This document shows positions 15,001-26,442 of a stretch of 64,000 bases of DNA, piece by piece. A program made the position numbers and the translations under genes. The stretch's first letter is position 1. The number at the start of each line of letters is the position of its first letter. This DNA is from Enoplolaimus lenunculus (lineage: Eukaryota > Nematoda > Enoplea > Enoplida > Thoracostomopsidae): positions 62,001 to 126,000 of the forward strand of contig JASANG010004017.1 of the NCBI GenBank assembly GCA_030248215.1. The letters are read 5' to 3'. A model generated the notes under the pieces. It did not search any database, had not been told where the DNA came from, and saw nothing but the letters and a program-made list of their open reading frames with translations.

Positions 15001-18000
15001 TCGTACTGTCCGCCTAAACCATAATTCACGATCTGAAACGAGATCCGTGAAAAAACACAATGGTAAGTGGCAAATCTAAAATTTTCTAACAACCGCGATA
15101 TTTATTGTTTTAACAGCGTTCATAATTCTGTTGCCCTTATGACATGAGCTTGAAAATTCTTCAACTTTCTATTTCATGAGCGTCTTACGCCAGCAAGAAT
15201 TTCTCTCCACCTGTGGTTGTTTAATACTTAATCAATTTTAGCAATGTTCGTGTAATAACTGCTACTAGTCAACGTTGTTGCTAATTTTACAATACTGAAT
15301 TATTCATCATAAAAGATTTTACGAATGTGGTCTATTTTGCATACATATGCTGTCTTTTGTTTACATCAAACTATCATTACTACAGCTGGGAGCGCTAGCC
15401 AAAATACGTATGTGAGGCTTTACAGCTTTAATAATACAAATAATATAAATTTTGCATATTGTTAGGTAGTCACAGATAGTATCTACAGGGCGAATATGTG
15501 AGGAAAGAGTGTGTTAATTGTTCTTCGGTTATAGTAGTATTTGGTAAAATCTTGGTACACTTATGATAATTTTGTTTTGTGTGTATTGCCATTCAACCAG
15601 GATTAATACTTCTAAACACAAAAAAGAGACCGAGTAAAGTTCTATGTTATTCTGCCGCCTTTGATACAAAATGGGCATCGTGTAAAGAAAATGTGTTTTC
15701 CTAAGATTTTTCAAATTTTTATATTTTCAGGCTTAATAGAACTAGGCTTAGCTTCAAAATTTGGCTCAGGCTTAGAATTAGGATCGTGTGGAAAAGTCAA
15801 TGCTGCGACTAGTGCATTCGCGCTCGCAGCTCCAGCATGCGAGAATCAGCCCCCTTTGAAGGTATCAGCAGGGTGCAGAGCTGATCTAAAAATAAGTTGA
15901 ACACGCACGGGGCTGCTATTTATATTTACATGAAAATTCGTGAACAAAACAAGCTATTAAAGGCAACTATACGCTGATAACCGCTACGATTAACGTGAAT
16001 TACGACGAAAAGCGCAAATTTTTTGTGAATCATGACGGATCGCTTTTACAGGGGGTCTGGAAGACAACCCTTTATACGAGAGTGGGGCAGCATCCGCTTC
16101 GAGCAGTGGGCAAATTCGATTTGTGGACAATATGAATGATTATCAATGAACATTTAATCACCTGAACTGTTTCATAACTTGAAGGCACATGATTAATTAA
16201 CGTGTACGAAATACGACGAAGTTGTTGTATTAGCGGATCCGTGTCGTCAAATACGGCGCTACAGCAAACATGAAACCAATAAAGCTTCCTTGTAAATACT
16301 TTGCAATAACGTTGTGCCAAGAATCAGTCTGTTAATATCTCGTTTTTGTTTTGCCTCGCAGTCCACTTTGGGTTGGCTTTTAATTTAACTGTTTTGTGTA
16401 GTTTTATACCAGAATGTACTCAGTTGCATACTCTTGTAAAAACCGAAAAATTCAGTACCGGAGCATACTCGGATAGGGGCCCACAAACTCCTGAGTGAAG
16501 CGAGCGAGAAGCTAGACGCATTTTAAAACTTCGGTGCTGTTCGTTTCAATCGGTTAGTGTGGGGACCTCTTTAGGGGTGGATGTCCCTCAAATGGGGGTA
16601 TGGAGGTGGCTGTTCCAGCCCTGTCGAGCATCATTCGCCCTTGCAATTTAACGTCAGTACTGATTGTTCTTGTGAAGTATCATTTTGATACTTGATGAAC
16701 CTAATAAATTTTTAATATAACGAACATTAAACTCATGAACGGTAACATGAACCCGGATTATAAGCCTAAGCCTAAGCCTAAGCCTAAGCCTAAGCCTAAG
16801 CCTAAGCCTAAGCCTAATTAAATGGGGTCGGTACAAGTATTAGCATATGATTTACCTTTTTGAAACCCTAATATCAGAGCCAACTTGTTGCTGTTCTTTT
16901 TTGCCCACACTTGAGTCGCGAAGCTAAAATACTTATGTATGTAGCTATAAATTCAACTATATGTAGCACCTATCGCCATTTACCAACAGAGTTTTCTCCA
17001 GGGTTCCACCGGAATTTTCGTTCCGATCAAATTTTTTCTAAAAAGCTATTTGCGTTTTTGTCCCTGTTCTGGTGTTCAAAAACGCTGCTACAGGTAGTTT
17101 TATCGTGTTGCCGGTCAATTACGGGGCAACCACTAGCGGATCGGCTATAGAGGGCGGATGCGGGGGGCGTACACCACCCTCCGTCAGAAAATTTTCGTGA
17201 TAAGACGGTAGGATACCTATACCTTACAATATTTTTACTCAGAAAATCGGCACATATATAGCATACAGTAAAAATTGCGTTTCATAACTTTTGCAACCCC
17301 GCCTTCTCCATCAAAAATATCTGGATCCGCCGATGGAAGTATAATCTTAAAGATTATCACTATCGTCGGAAATGTTTTGAGGATGAATAACATTTCATTT
17401 AAGCATTAATTCAAACATATAGTTGCAATTCCTGCTCCGGTAAAAACGGCAAACAGTGCTGTCTTGTTGCTTCCTCTGAAATGTCAAAAAAAACCCAAAA
17501 GCACACAGTAACCAATGTGTAATCATTGCTGTCTTGCGAAGCAACTGCCTTATTGAAACATCGTTTTAACGGTTTATAAATTCTTGGCCTTGCTCAGGTT
17601 TAGGCTTAGCAATATGATTATATTACTGTTAAGGCCCTGTTCTAAACGTAGTCAAGACCATAAGTTGGTTGCAATATTTGCAAAGGTTTTGCTCTGCTTG
17701 CGCATTATCTCAGTTTAAACTCTGTTTATGGAAGCTTTGCGTTTGCAAAGTATTGAAATAATATACAAAAATATAACAGTTAATATAGAATTTTGCTCAA
17801 ATTACATATGATGAGCGCTCCAGCTTTAATAATATAAATATAGGAAAATGTTATTTTTGAAAGCAACATTCGTATTAATGGTTGTTTTAAAGTACAATAT
17901 GTTTTGACCACTGCCAAAAAAACGTGAATGCCCAAAGCGAATTCAGAATTTATAAAAAATAAGTTAATAGTCGGAGACTTCCGTTCGGTTTTTGGACCGT

Positions 18001-21000
18001 CCATCCAAATCTTTGGAGCAGATTGTGCCGTGTTAGGCGCATGTAACTTAACAACTGTAACTCAGTGCTAGAGGCAGAAATTAGCGAACAAAATTTCGCG
18101 TGCAAATTGAACGACAAGCTAAAGCCGATTTTAGTATTAAATCTATTAGAATTTTAGTTTTGATACCTGTTTGGCAGAAGTTGCGTAAAATGGATACTCG
18201 ACAATAATAGATCGGTCAGCTCTCTAGATGAGCGACTTTAGGTTGCTCTGTTTAGAACAAACTATATTATGCAGACGAAAATATAATCACCTTACTTCTA
18301 GCCGATTCTTTTAACGCGTAGATTAAATTTTCAGGCAAAACGTTATGGTAAACTTCAATTCTTGGATTTGGCAGTAATATTTCGGTTTTAATCGGTGCTA
18401 TTTTGTTGTACCATGGATAACGACCGCCGTAATTTTTGTAATAACAGCTAAGTTTCGCTTCACGTTTTGCGCTCTGAAATACCGAATATTCGAGTTTTAT
18501 AGAACTGGCGCTTTTGGCTTAACCTGCCCCACGAAAATAGCAGTTATATATGACAACAAAAGTGTAACAACAGCGTTTCAGCGATTTTAACGTTGATTTG
18601 CGTATTTTTTATGCAATTAATAATCAACGTTTTTGAGACTTTGTAACTTATTCAGTATAGTTTTAGACGGAATTTAAGCACGAAAAGTATTTTAAAGCAA
18701 CCAACGCAAAAAATTTCAGCTTACCCTTTGAAACAAAATTTTGAACACCCAGAGAAATTTATCTTCCGATTTGTGTCCTAGTTTTGTCTTATATTCAGCG
18801 GCCTAGTACATGGGGTGGCCAAGTCCGCCTGATTCCCCCCCGACCCCCGCTACATGGCCAATTTGGCCTCATAAAGCTGAATACCTCCCCTTCCATCTCT
18901 GCTCTACGGTGCCGGATAATTTTGAAATCTAAATAATTGCTGCAATTGATTCGTAAAAAATTTTATTATACAAGAGAAAATAAATCGAAGTATATACATC
19001 TTAATAGACCCTGGCTGCGTTTATGAATTCGAACGTAAGAATCTACTTAAAGTTTTGCTAGTTAAGTATTTACGTAAGTTGCCGATTTAAGTAAATACTT
19101 TAACTTTCTGGATAAAAACAAAAAAATGCCAGTTTTGTGTCAGTGCGACAATGACGAACGTAAAACTTTGTTTCATATGAAAAAAGCTGCCTTGGATCTG
19201 CAACCTTGAATTTTAGGCCGAGGAATGATATAATCAAGAAGAATTAGCCTGCATCACGCCAAAACCTTTTTAGTTTTACTTAAGTAGTGAGACCGCTAAG
19301 CACTTTTTATGCGTATGCAAGCGGTGGGAAGACAAACGCGAGCAATTTCTTGGTAGGAAGACATTAGCTGTTAGAGAAATTAGATCTCTTCATATAAGGA
19401 AAATTTATAAGTTTATTGTTCAAACAGAACGTCTAAAGGTTAATGTAGAGCGACACACAGAGTATATAAGGTCGTAGGATGTCGCAATGGACAATGCTTT
19501 TGATTTGTCTACGCGAACGCCCACAGTGGTGTTATATCCTCTTCTACTTTATCTATCTAAGTACGGTTTTAGAAACATCAAATTGGTTAAGTAATTGCTT
19601 ATTAAATACTTATGTATAAAGTTATACTTAAGTAGTATAGGGTATCAGCAATTCAGCCCATGTCTCGTGCTTATGAAACACATGCTTGAATTTAGCTCGT
19701 TTGCTTGCTTTGCATTATAAGCTGTCAGTTCTTTACAGATGATAAATAAAATGTCAAAAGTAATAGTAGATAGTGTACCATTAATACATCAGGCTGACGG
19801 CATAACAATTCATAATCCTTTAAATAATTATCTGGTTGATCCCATGTCAAAGGTGGAAGTTCGCTCAGGTCAGCAATATTCTGCCTTACTGACGTATGAT
19901 TTGCAATAATGTCGGCTTCAAATTGCTTAAATTCTTCTACAAATTCATCACCTGTTTCTGAAATTGCTATCGCAAAGTATTCATTGTTTTAACATTGTGC
20001 ATTATGCATTATTTATTTTGGATATGCAATTATATTTCAGTGTAACAAAGCATTACGGTCGTTGCAGCGCATTTATATGTTTTGCCGTAAAATGTTATTT
20101 TCACCATTTATTAATTTATTTAGGTCAACCACAAAATCTAAACTCAATTATCCAATCTGAACTCAGTGACCAAAATAAATCAGACCAGTAAACTTTTTGA
20201 AACCCGTAAATATCGTTAAATATCCTGCAGATCGCTTCTGGTTTGAACTCGCCCAGAAGCGTATTCAGCATGCAAGCATTTTAGATGGCTTACAAGCGAG
20301 GTTAAATTTAACTAACTTGGTTTAAACTACTATTGGCCAGTCTGAATCGTCCAATATGTTTCTTCAAATCGCATTCAGTAGTCAGCAAACAATGTTTCTA
20401 GATGATTTACAAGCTAAAGTGAAGTTTTTCTATTACGGGAGCTAAAAGTTTTAAGATGGCTGGGCCGCACGGGCCTCCTTTGGTTGCGCCATAAACGGTT
20501 TCCAATAAATGTTTCTACTAACCAATCAAAAGATACTGGCTTGGTTACGCCTTAAAACGATTTCTAATAAATGATTCTACTAACCAATCAAAAGATACTG
20601 TCGTCCTGTAAAAAGTGCCCATTCATACTCTTCGCGTCGCATCAAAGACACCGTCAAAATTCGCAATATATCCCGATAAAAGTCTTCATTTTGATAATCC
20701 TCAACTTCGCTTTCGAACAGGGCTGCGCCTTTAAAGCCCCATTTCAGTGCGTCGACATATTTTTCAGATTCGAATGCCAGTTCAGCAATTAACGCGAAAT
20801 CGTTAACTAAAAATACGACAAATGTGCGTTCGGTAGACAACTTGGCTTTTCTGTCGGGTAAAATACATAGCTAATAACGCATTTTTGATTGTTAAGTATA
20901 AGCTTTATTTTGACAACCGTTTCATACCGGATAGCGGTCAGGTACTATTATTAACCCATTTGAAAATTACGGCTTTCATTTGAGCTATTCGTGCTATTTC

Positions 21001-24000
21001 AAAAATTCGAACGAACTTTGGTATCCAGTAAAAAATATTTACGTTATCATGTTCTTACGTTCAGGCGACAAAACAGTAATATCAAGCGGTTTGTCTAAAA
21101 ATGTATCTTCGATCAGTGCTTTTACTGAAACGTTATACGTCTGTTGTATGCGGAAAATACCCAAAACAGCGCCTTGGATATCACTCGCAGTCGGATAAGA
21201 CGTATCGTTGATTAGGCTTGTAATTTCGATTTCAATTTCTGAAATCATTTCAGAACTATAAACCTGCGATATCATCAGTGGGCTCATGTAACGGAAGGCA
21301 TAGAAGGGATACAGAAAATATCTGCGTAAACAGTTTCTCGGTTCATGAGCAAAATAGACTTGCATGTGTATTCTCATTGCGTGTTTTACCGATATAAGGA
21401 GTCCTATACTTGGGGCTGGGAGCACCAGCCACAACCGTCACAACCGTAGTATTCCGAGACCAGTAGGAAAACAGTTTATCCGTCTGCTGAAATATTTAAT
21501 TTACCAATCAAATTGTAACAGTGGAGAAATGTTGATGAAAAGTTTATTGGGGAAAGAGGTTAAAGCTTAAAAGCTTTTTACTTCTGTGTCAACTTTGAGA
21601 TCCACAACTGCACGGGTTTTCGTTAGTTTAAAAGTCTATCGCAAATTTTAATAGTGATATGTGCTATACGAATTTCACAATATTCATAAAAGTATTGTGA
21701 AATATTTGTAAATTAAACTTTACTTTAAAAGTTAACGAATAAGCTTAGTTATAGTATTATTGTTTCGAGGCTTATCTTTAAGGCTTTGGTTTTGGAATAT
21801 GTTCAACTTATACAACTGTTATGATCCTCAAGATAAAATTGAGCGTCCAACTTAAATAGTTCATTTTGTGTCGTCATATATGTTTAAATCAAGATTTGTA
21901 AATTTCGGCGCTGTTAAGGTTTATAATTTCGATTGGCTGGTCCTATAATCAAACGATGGTTGGAATCCTTAAGCCGTTTTTGACTCGTTTAGTTAAGCAA
22001 TTCCTTTGCAGAAAACCTACGGTGCCGCAGCGGTTTACAAGAATTCCACACACCGTTGCTAGGAGGACTATTTGGAGGCTTTCTCGCGTCCTCTTATGTT
22101 CGTTTTATATCTGCCCCTGCCTTTTTTATGTCCCACCGAATCACAAAATTTGCTTCCGATGCCGCTTGTAATCTAACTGTATACTACCTTTGGTTTCAGT
22201 TGAACTGAACTGCCCAGTTGTAATGTCGCCCAAAAAGACTAAACGTTTGATCAGTAATAATGCGTTCATAGGATAATGTACAAATGTGACACCTTGTTGT
22301 TTCGTTTCTGTATGCTTTTGTTTTGCATTTTCCAGCAAACTATTAAAAAAATAGACAAAACATTAAATTATACCTAGATTAAATTATACCTACCGGCAGA
22401 GAAGTAATGTCTATATATAAGCCTAAGACTAATCTTAAATGTAATTGTTAATAGCGTATAAGTATGGAAATACATGTAAAAGATATCAAAACTGTACGGA
22501 CAAAGTGTACATAAGCCGAAATGTTTAACTTTGATATAAATCTGAGTATTTTTAAGCAATAAAATGCTGTTAAGCATGATTTCTAGTACTGCTGCTAAGA
22601 CTTCAAAATGTACATTGTAATAATGTGGCTTATAAATCTTACTTCTGGTAAATTAATACTAACGAAAACATTTCGTTTCAAATAGAATTATTGAAAAGGC
22701 TTAATTCCTTTTGCCTAAACACCATTACTTGCCAGAAAATGAATAAACTGTTAGCTCAATAATACCGAGATGTAAAGATCAGGAGTAGAACGTTTTCACG
22801 CGGGACTGTCATATATAAGCTAAGCTTTAGATATATTTTTGGCTTAAGCTTACGCTTGGGCTTAGGTATAAGCTCATACTTTACACTGCAAAAAATTGTA
22901 AGTCAAATTGACTCCGAAATAAGCTCTTAAGGACTACACAAACTGAGTCAAAGCCGACTCCACCGGAATCAAATTCGACTTACTGAGCGACTCGGGTGAG
23001 TCGAATTTTTCTCTTGACGGGTTGAATTCGACTCAGTTTGTGTAATCCCGAAAAGCCAATTTCGAAAAGAGTCAATTTAACTCACCATTTTTTGCAGAGT
23101 ACTGTTACGGACCTGTTTTAATATTATATATACATCGGCCGAGCTTACAGTCGAAAAATTTCAAGACGTTCAGCTTCTTGATCATAATAACGCTGCATTA
23201 ATTCTAACATTCTTCCTTCTGCAAAACAAAATTGAATAAAAAAATTAAAATTAATATAAAATTTCAACAAAGTGCAATGCGTATTTAAAAAAATGGCTTT
23301 CATAACTGTTTATATAAGCTCATTTGAAAAATGCATCACAGTGCATTTGCTGAAGTGCTGCTGTTATATCCATTGATGTTTGACTAAAGGCACAAATTGT
23401 AATATGCAGTACTACAAAGTTTTTATGTTGAGGATCTGGAGCGGATGACGAAGTCATTTCAGCTATAATCAAAGCAGGGGCCACCAGGGGCGTATACAAA
23501 GGAACCGACTGAGAGAATGTATTCTGCCAAAATTTCTGGAGCTATAAGAAAAACACTTAATACATTTTGTAATATTACCTTCTATACATTTTAGATGTCA
23601 AAAAATTAAACGTCCAGGATTCTAGATTTTAAAAAATTAATACTTGAAGTTTAACCTTCCGAACGAAAATTTTGACTACGCCTCTGGATGTTACGCAACC
23701 TGTTTTTGATTTATATTAATAAAAGTATTCGGTCCATTTAAAGATCAGGGCGGAACGTTTTTCTGTGCTACTGCAATAGAATAAGCTTAAATATTAAATT
23801 AATTTTTAATAGGCTCAGGCTTGGCATACGCTTAGGTATAAGCCAGGGTGCAACCGTAGGTGAAAATACCGGAGCCGGGGGCCGATTTTCTGCCGGAGCC
23901 GGAGCCGGACGCAGACCTCCGGGTGTATCCTGGTATAAGCTAATTCTTATCTTAGGCTTACTGTTTTATACCAACATTAGCCAAGTATTCGAAGCTTACC

Positions 24001-24120
24001 AGTTTCGATGAGCGTTTCAACCGAAGCTGTAGCAGTATGCACCAAACAATCAGCATTTTGCAAACGCCACAAAAATACAGGGAACCAGAGCAAAAATAAT
24101 CTAGCCATTGTTTCAACCAT
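12054..24120 (-). CDS. P4HA: prolyl 4-hydroxylase alpha subunit (procollagen-proline dioxygenase)
   Basis: Endoplasmic-reticulum 2-oxoglutarate/Fe(II) dioxygenase that hydroxylates proline in collagen. Exons by frame and phase, in order of translation: 24120-24000, 23218-23149, 22339-22188, 21238-21059, 20845-20585, 19957-19779, 18473-18291, 17475-17417, 16258-16162, 15032-14979, 14369-14307, 13905-13837, 12166-12054. They give about 534 residues, close to the family's usual size. A hydrophobic signal peptide comes first, then the N-terminal oligomerisation domain (HYPMNALLLIKRL), the peptide-binding TPR-like part (about 174-260), a YELLCR motif, and the catalytic domain with NYGLGGQYEPHFD (iron ligands H447 and D449), AGGLTVFP, and EHAGCPVIAGSKW (H517, K527). 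The 70- and 10-residue spacings match vertebrate enzymes. Exon 8 is short and diverged. Exon 13 either ends in LIL-stop or splices on to an unseen exon holding the usual HERGQEF-like tail. A second start codon lies at 24108. Confidence 0.9.
12240..12452. mobile_element. Family B MITE with TTAGGC-like interior
   Basis: Left terminus AGAACAGGGCCGGAACAGTA; right terminus, read in reverse, ATGTAAAGATCAGGGGCGGA. These form inverted repeats. Between them lie CCTAAG units, four of them in a clean row at about 12,334-12,360. It sits in the last identified intron of the prolyl 4-hydroxylase gene. Confidence 0.75.
12865..13015. repeat. degenerate tandem repeat (GTGTCCAGGATACTGAAGC)
   Basis: Three to four imperfect copies of a unit containing GTGTCCAGGATACTGAAGC, some in changed order. 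The tract lies in an intron of the prolyl 4-hydroxylase gene and shows no coding signal. Confidence 0.5.
14735..14836. mobile_element. Family A MITE, truncated copy
   Basis: It shares CCGCCACCCTTCGTTTA at its left with the copy at 54.47 kb and ends in GGGTCACTACAGTA like the copy at 5.74 kb. The first part of the family sequence is absent. It lies in an intron of the prolyl 4-hydroxylase gene. Confidence 0.65.
16760..16816 (-). repeat. interstitial telomere tract, (TTAGGC)n
   Basis: Nine or so uninterrupted copies of GCCTAA, which is TTAGGC on the other strand, the nematode telomere hexamer. It lies inside an intron of the prolyl 4-hydroxylase gene. Unlike the arrays near 11 kb the units are unbroken, so it is younger or has been homogenised. 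Confidence 0.9.
17590..17655. mobile_element. Family B MITE fragment
   Basis: GTTTAGGCTTAGC is followed by TTACTGTTAAGGCCCTGTTCT, which matches the reverse complement of the family B left terminus. The rest of the element is missing. It is intronic. Confidence 0.5.
19274..19477 (+). pseudogene. probable LINE ORF2 C-terminal fragment
   Basis: A 67-codon open segment reads ETAKHFLCVCKRWEDKREQ, then FLGRKTLAVREIRSLHIRK, ending at TAG. The pattern T-A-x-H-F-L-x-x-C-x-R-W-x-x-x-R followed by LG is like the zinc-knuckle tail after the reverse transcriptase of non-LTR retrotransposons. No RT domain lies upstream, so this is a 3' fragment, as expected for a 5'-truncated LINE. It sits in antisense orientation within an intron of the prolyl 4-hydroxylase gene. 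The call rests on motif pattern only. Confidence 0.45.
20517..20600. repeat. ~62 bp direct duplication covering a splice donor
   Basis: The block CTAACCAATCAAAAGATACTG occurs at about 20,518 and again at 20,580, with similar sequence after the first copy (TTTCCAATAAATGTTTCTA versus TTTCTAATAAATGATTCTA). The right copy contains the 3' end and donor site of exon 5 of the prolyl 4-hydroxylase gene; the left copy repeats that donor 62 bases further into the intron. Confidence 0.75.
22770..23135. mobile_element. Family B MITE with nested family C element
   Basis: Left terminus ATGTAAAGATCAGGAGTAGA; right terminus, in reverse, begins ATGTATATATAATATTAAAA and continues CAGGTCCGTAACAGTA. A second inverted-repeat element (22,884-23,099) is inserted next to the CGTAACAGTA motif. 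The right end of this copy lies only 13 bases inside intron 2 of the prolyl 4-hydroxylase gene. Confidence 0.75.
22884..23099. mobile_element. Family C foldback MITE (nested)
   Basis: Begins CACTGCAAAAAATTG and ends CCATTTTTTGCAGAG. Inner blocks GTCAAATTGACTC and GAGTCAATTTAACTC continue the pairing, so most of the 216 bp can fold on itself. The host family B element has TA on both sides of it, which fits a TA target duplication. Confidence 0.75.
23730..23972. mobile_element. Family B MITE split by a family D element
   Basis: Left part starts CATTTAAAGATCAGGGCGGA, with CAGGCTTGG and CGCTTAGG units inside; the right part ends TTAGGCTTACTGTTTTATAC. A small element (23,844-23,932) interrupts it with a clear 8 bp target duplication. 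It lies in intron 1 of the prolyl 4-hydroxylase gene. Confidence 0.7.
23844..23932. mobile_element. Family D MITE, hAT-like, with 8 bp target duplication
   Basis: An 89 bp insert that begins CAGGGTGCAACCG and ends GTGTATCCTG, flanked on both sides by GTATAAGC. An 8 bp target duplication with CAGGG...CCTG ends is typical of hAT transposons. The interior is G+C-rich with repeated CCGGAGCCGG. Confidence 0.8.
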
Positions 24121-26110
24121 GTTAAAGTACTTAACCAAAGATTTGTAAACCTGGTGCCAAACAAAACTTAATAAATTTCCCCGAAGCAAACCATTTTTAC
24201 AAGCAGAGTGTAACCGAAAAGAGGCATACGCTAACAGTTGGACTCCTTTCTGATTTCAGAATCCGTTTTATGAAACTACTGGAAATTTGGCTATTTTTTA
24301 TGCTGGTTAAGTTGTAAATCACATCAGTAGTCGTTCAATATTTCAATCTTGTTATGTTGCAACTGCTTTAATTTGGAATAAAATTGATAAAAATTCTTAT
24401 TCAATTGTTACAACTTTAAAACAATCTGTTATGTCTTGTATAAAATTTCATCAAAAATTAACTTAAAAACGTTTAGCGAATACATTTAGGTTGAACTAAA
24501 AATTTTGTTTCATTATAGGCACTGCAACTGAACTGTCAAATGTATAATATTATACAATTTTTAGACTTGAGTTATCACTAGAGTAACGTTAACCAACATG
24601 GCTATGCCAATGTATAGAATAGGGCCGTAACAGTAGATAAGCGTATTCCTAAACCAAAGCCTAAGCCTAAGCGTAAAAATGAGTTTATACCTAAGCCTAA
24701 GCCTAGGCAGCACAATAGTCTAAAGTTTAAGCTCACTTTATGTAAACCTGACACTGATCAAAATGACAGAAATTTAAAACGAAAAACTTGAAACGGTTAT
24801 ATATTTTACTTGTACTGCAAACATAACTGGGGCATAATTGGCAGTGCTTTGAACTTTTAAAATTAGCGTACAATTGTGTTGAACGAATATTTTTAACGGT
24901 ATGAGTACACTAGAAAAGCTTCATACGTCTCAGGTTATTAACTTACGCAGAAAAATTGCTTTCTGAAAGTACTTTCCGTTGAAAGACAGATTAACGCCAA
25001 TGTGTTACAAAACATTCATTTGGCAGTGTTTTCAAATTTCAATTACGTGCAATTGAGTTGAACGAATATTTAACGGCATGAAGCATCAGAAAGGATTAAT
25101 CGGCGGAATTAATAGCTTTAGCATTACATCTGCTTGTAATACTTTCAACTGAAGTAAGCTTACTAGTAAAAGTGTTAAGCCACAAACAACACGACTCGTG
25201 CTATATTCCTTTGTAATAGTCTGCGTTCCATCTGTGAAGCTTTGCCTATAAAACAAGGTCGGCTAAGTGACGTTATTGCTTTTATTTGATCAAAATATGT
25301 TATTAATGCTTGAAAATTTCGATTGCTGTCATCTCATAAAATCAAATTTTTGATTTAGTTACCTTGAAACAGTCTCAGATTCGTCTTTGAAACTTCAGTT
25401 TGAAATGTTATGCATGCAGACTGAACCGTTCAATATTTAAATTCCGAATTTTAGCACAGTTAAATTGCACAGATACAAACGCTAAATTGAAAGATTAAAC
25501 AAAAAATGAAACGTCATTGACCCTGGCTTTGGGATTCATGCAATCGAACTTTGTTTAGTCCAGGAAGCATTTACGTACTCTGATTAAGGTAATGACTTAA
25601 AAATTTTAAGTATAATCTTATGGGCGTATTCAAGCTGTGAACTCTATAATTAGAAAAAATAAAGCTAAGAGACTCCTATTGATTTGGACTCAAAATAAAA
25701 ACACATTTTGATCATTTGTCCATAATTCTGTCCATGCAGCAATTTACTACTTTATCTAAAATTTCAAACGCTGGATACTGGTTGCCGATTAGCCAGAAAC
25801 TATACAAAAAATAATCAAATCCGCAAAAAATCGCACATAAAACGTGGAACTCGTAATTCCGTTGGATTAACGTTTATACTTCGAAACACATCAAAATGAG
25901 CGTAATTTTGAAATAATTCAACTGTCATTCAGTTCCAATAGCAACACATAGTTGAAGTTCTAAAGTTTAAACACGATAGCTGTCACAGTTTTAATACAAC
26001 ACGAGTGCTTGGGAAAACATATTTTACATGGAAACAGTATATTAAACATTTTGGTGCACAAATGAGTATTTTCAGGTCGACCTAGCGCATCAGCGTACAC
26101 ACAAGGGCTA
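24121..26110. other. spacer between prolyl 4-hydroxylase and FRG1 side
   Basis: No recognised exon. A family B copy starts at 24,610 (ATGTATAGAATAGGGCCG) and runs to about 24,760 through CCTAAG units. A segment near 25,518-25,600 (GACCCTGGCTTTGGGATTCA) resembles one at 19,012 (GACCCTGGCTGCGTTTATGA), suggesting another dispersed repeat. The promoter of the prolyl 4-hydroxylase gene should lie just right of 24,120, but no clear core element was seen. Confidence 0.45.
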
Positions 26111-26442
26111 ATGTATAGAACAGGGCTGTAACAGTACACTGTAAAAATGGGGGGTCAAATTGACTCCCTCGGAAACAGGCTTTATGGCGGAGTCAAATTT
26201 GACTCAGTTTATGTAGTCAGGAAAAGCCAATTTCCGAGAGAACCAATTTGACTCCCGATTTTTTTACAGTGTTATATATAAGCACATAAATAAGCCTACA
26301 CCTTAGCCAACGGTGAAGCCTCAGCCTAACCGAAATCTAAACGCAAGAATAAGCTTATACCTAAGCCTAAGCAAAAAAGTCAAGCTTAAACATGCTCTAT
26401 TTGCTGTCCCACAGGTAAACGTTCCGATCCTGATTGTTACAT
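26111..26442. mobile_element. Family B MITE with nested family C element
   Basis: Left terminus ATGTATAGAACAGGGCTGTA; right terminus in reverse ATGTAACAATCAGGATCGGA. The interior has CCTAAG units. A 135 bp family C element (26,137-26,271; CACTGTAAAAATG ... TTTTTTTACAGTG) sits directly after ACAGTA, the same position as in the copy at 22.77 kb. Confidence 0.75.
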
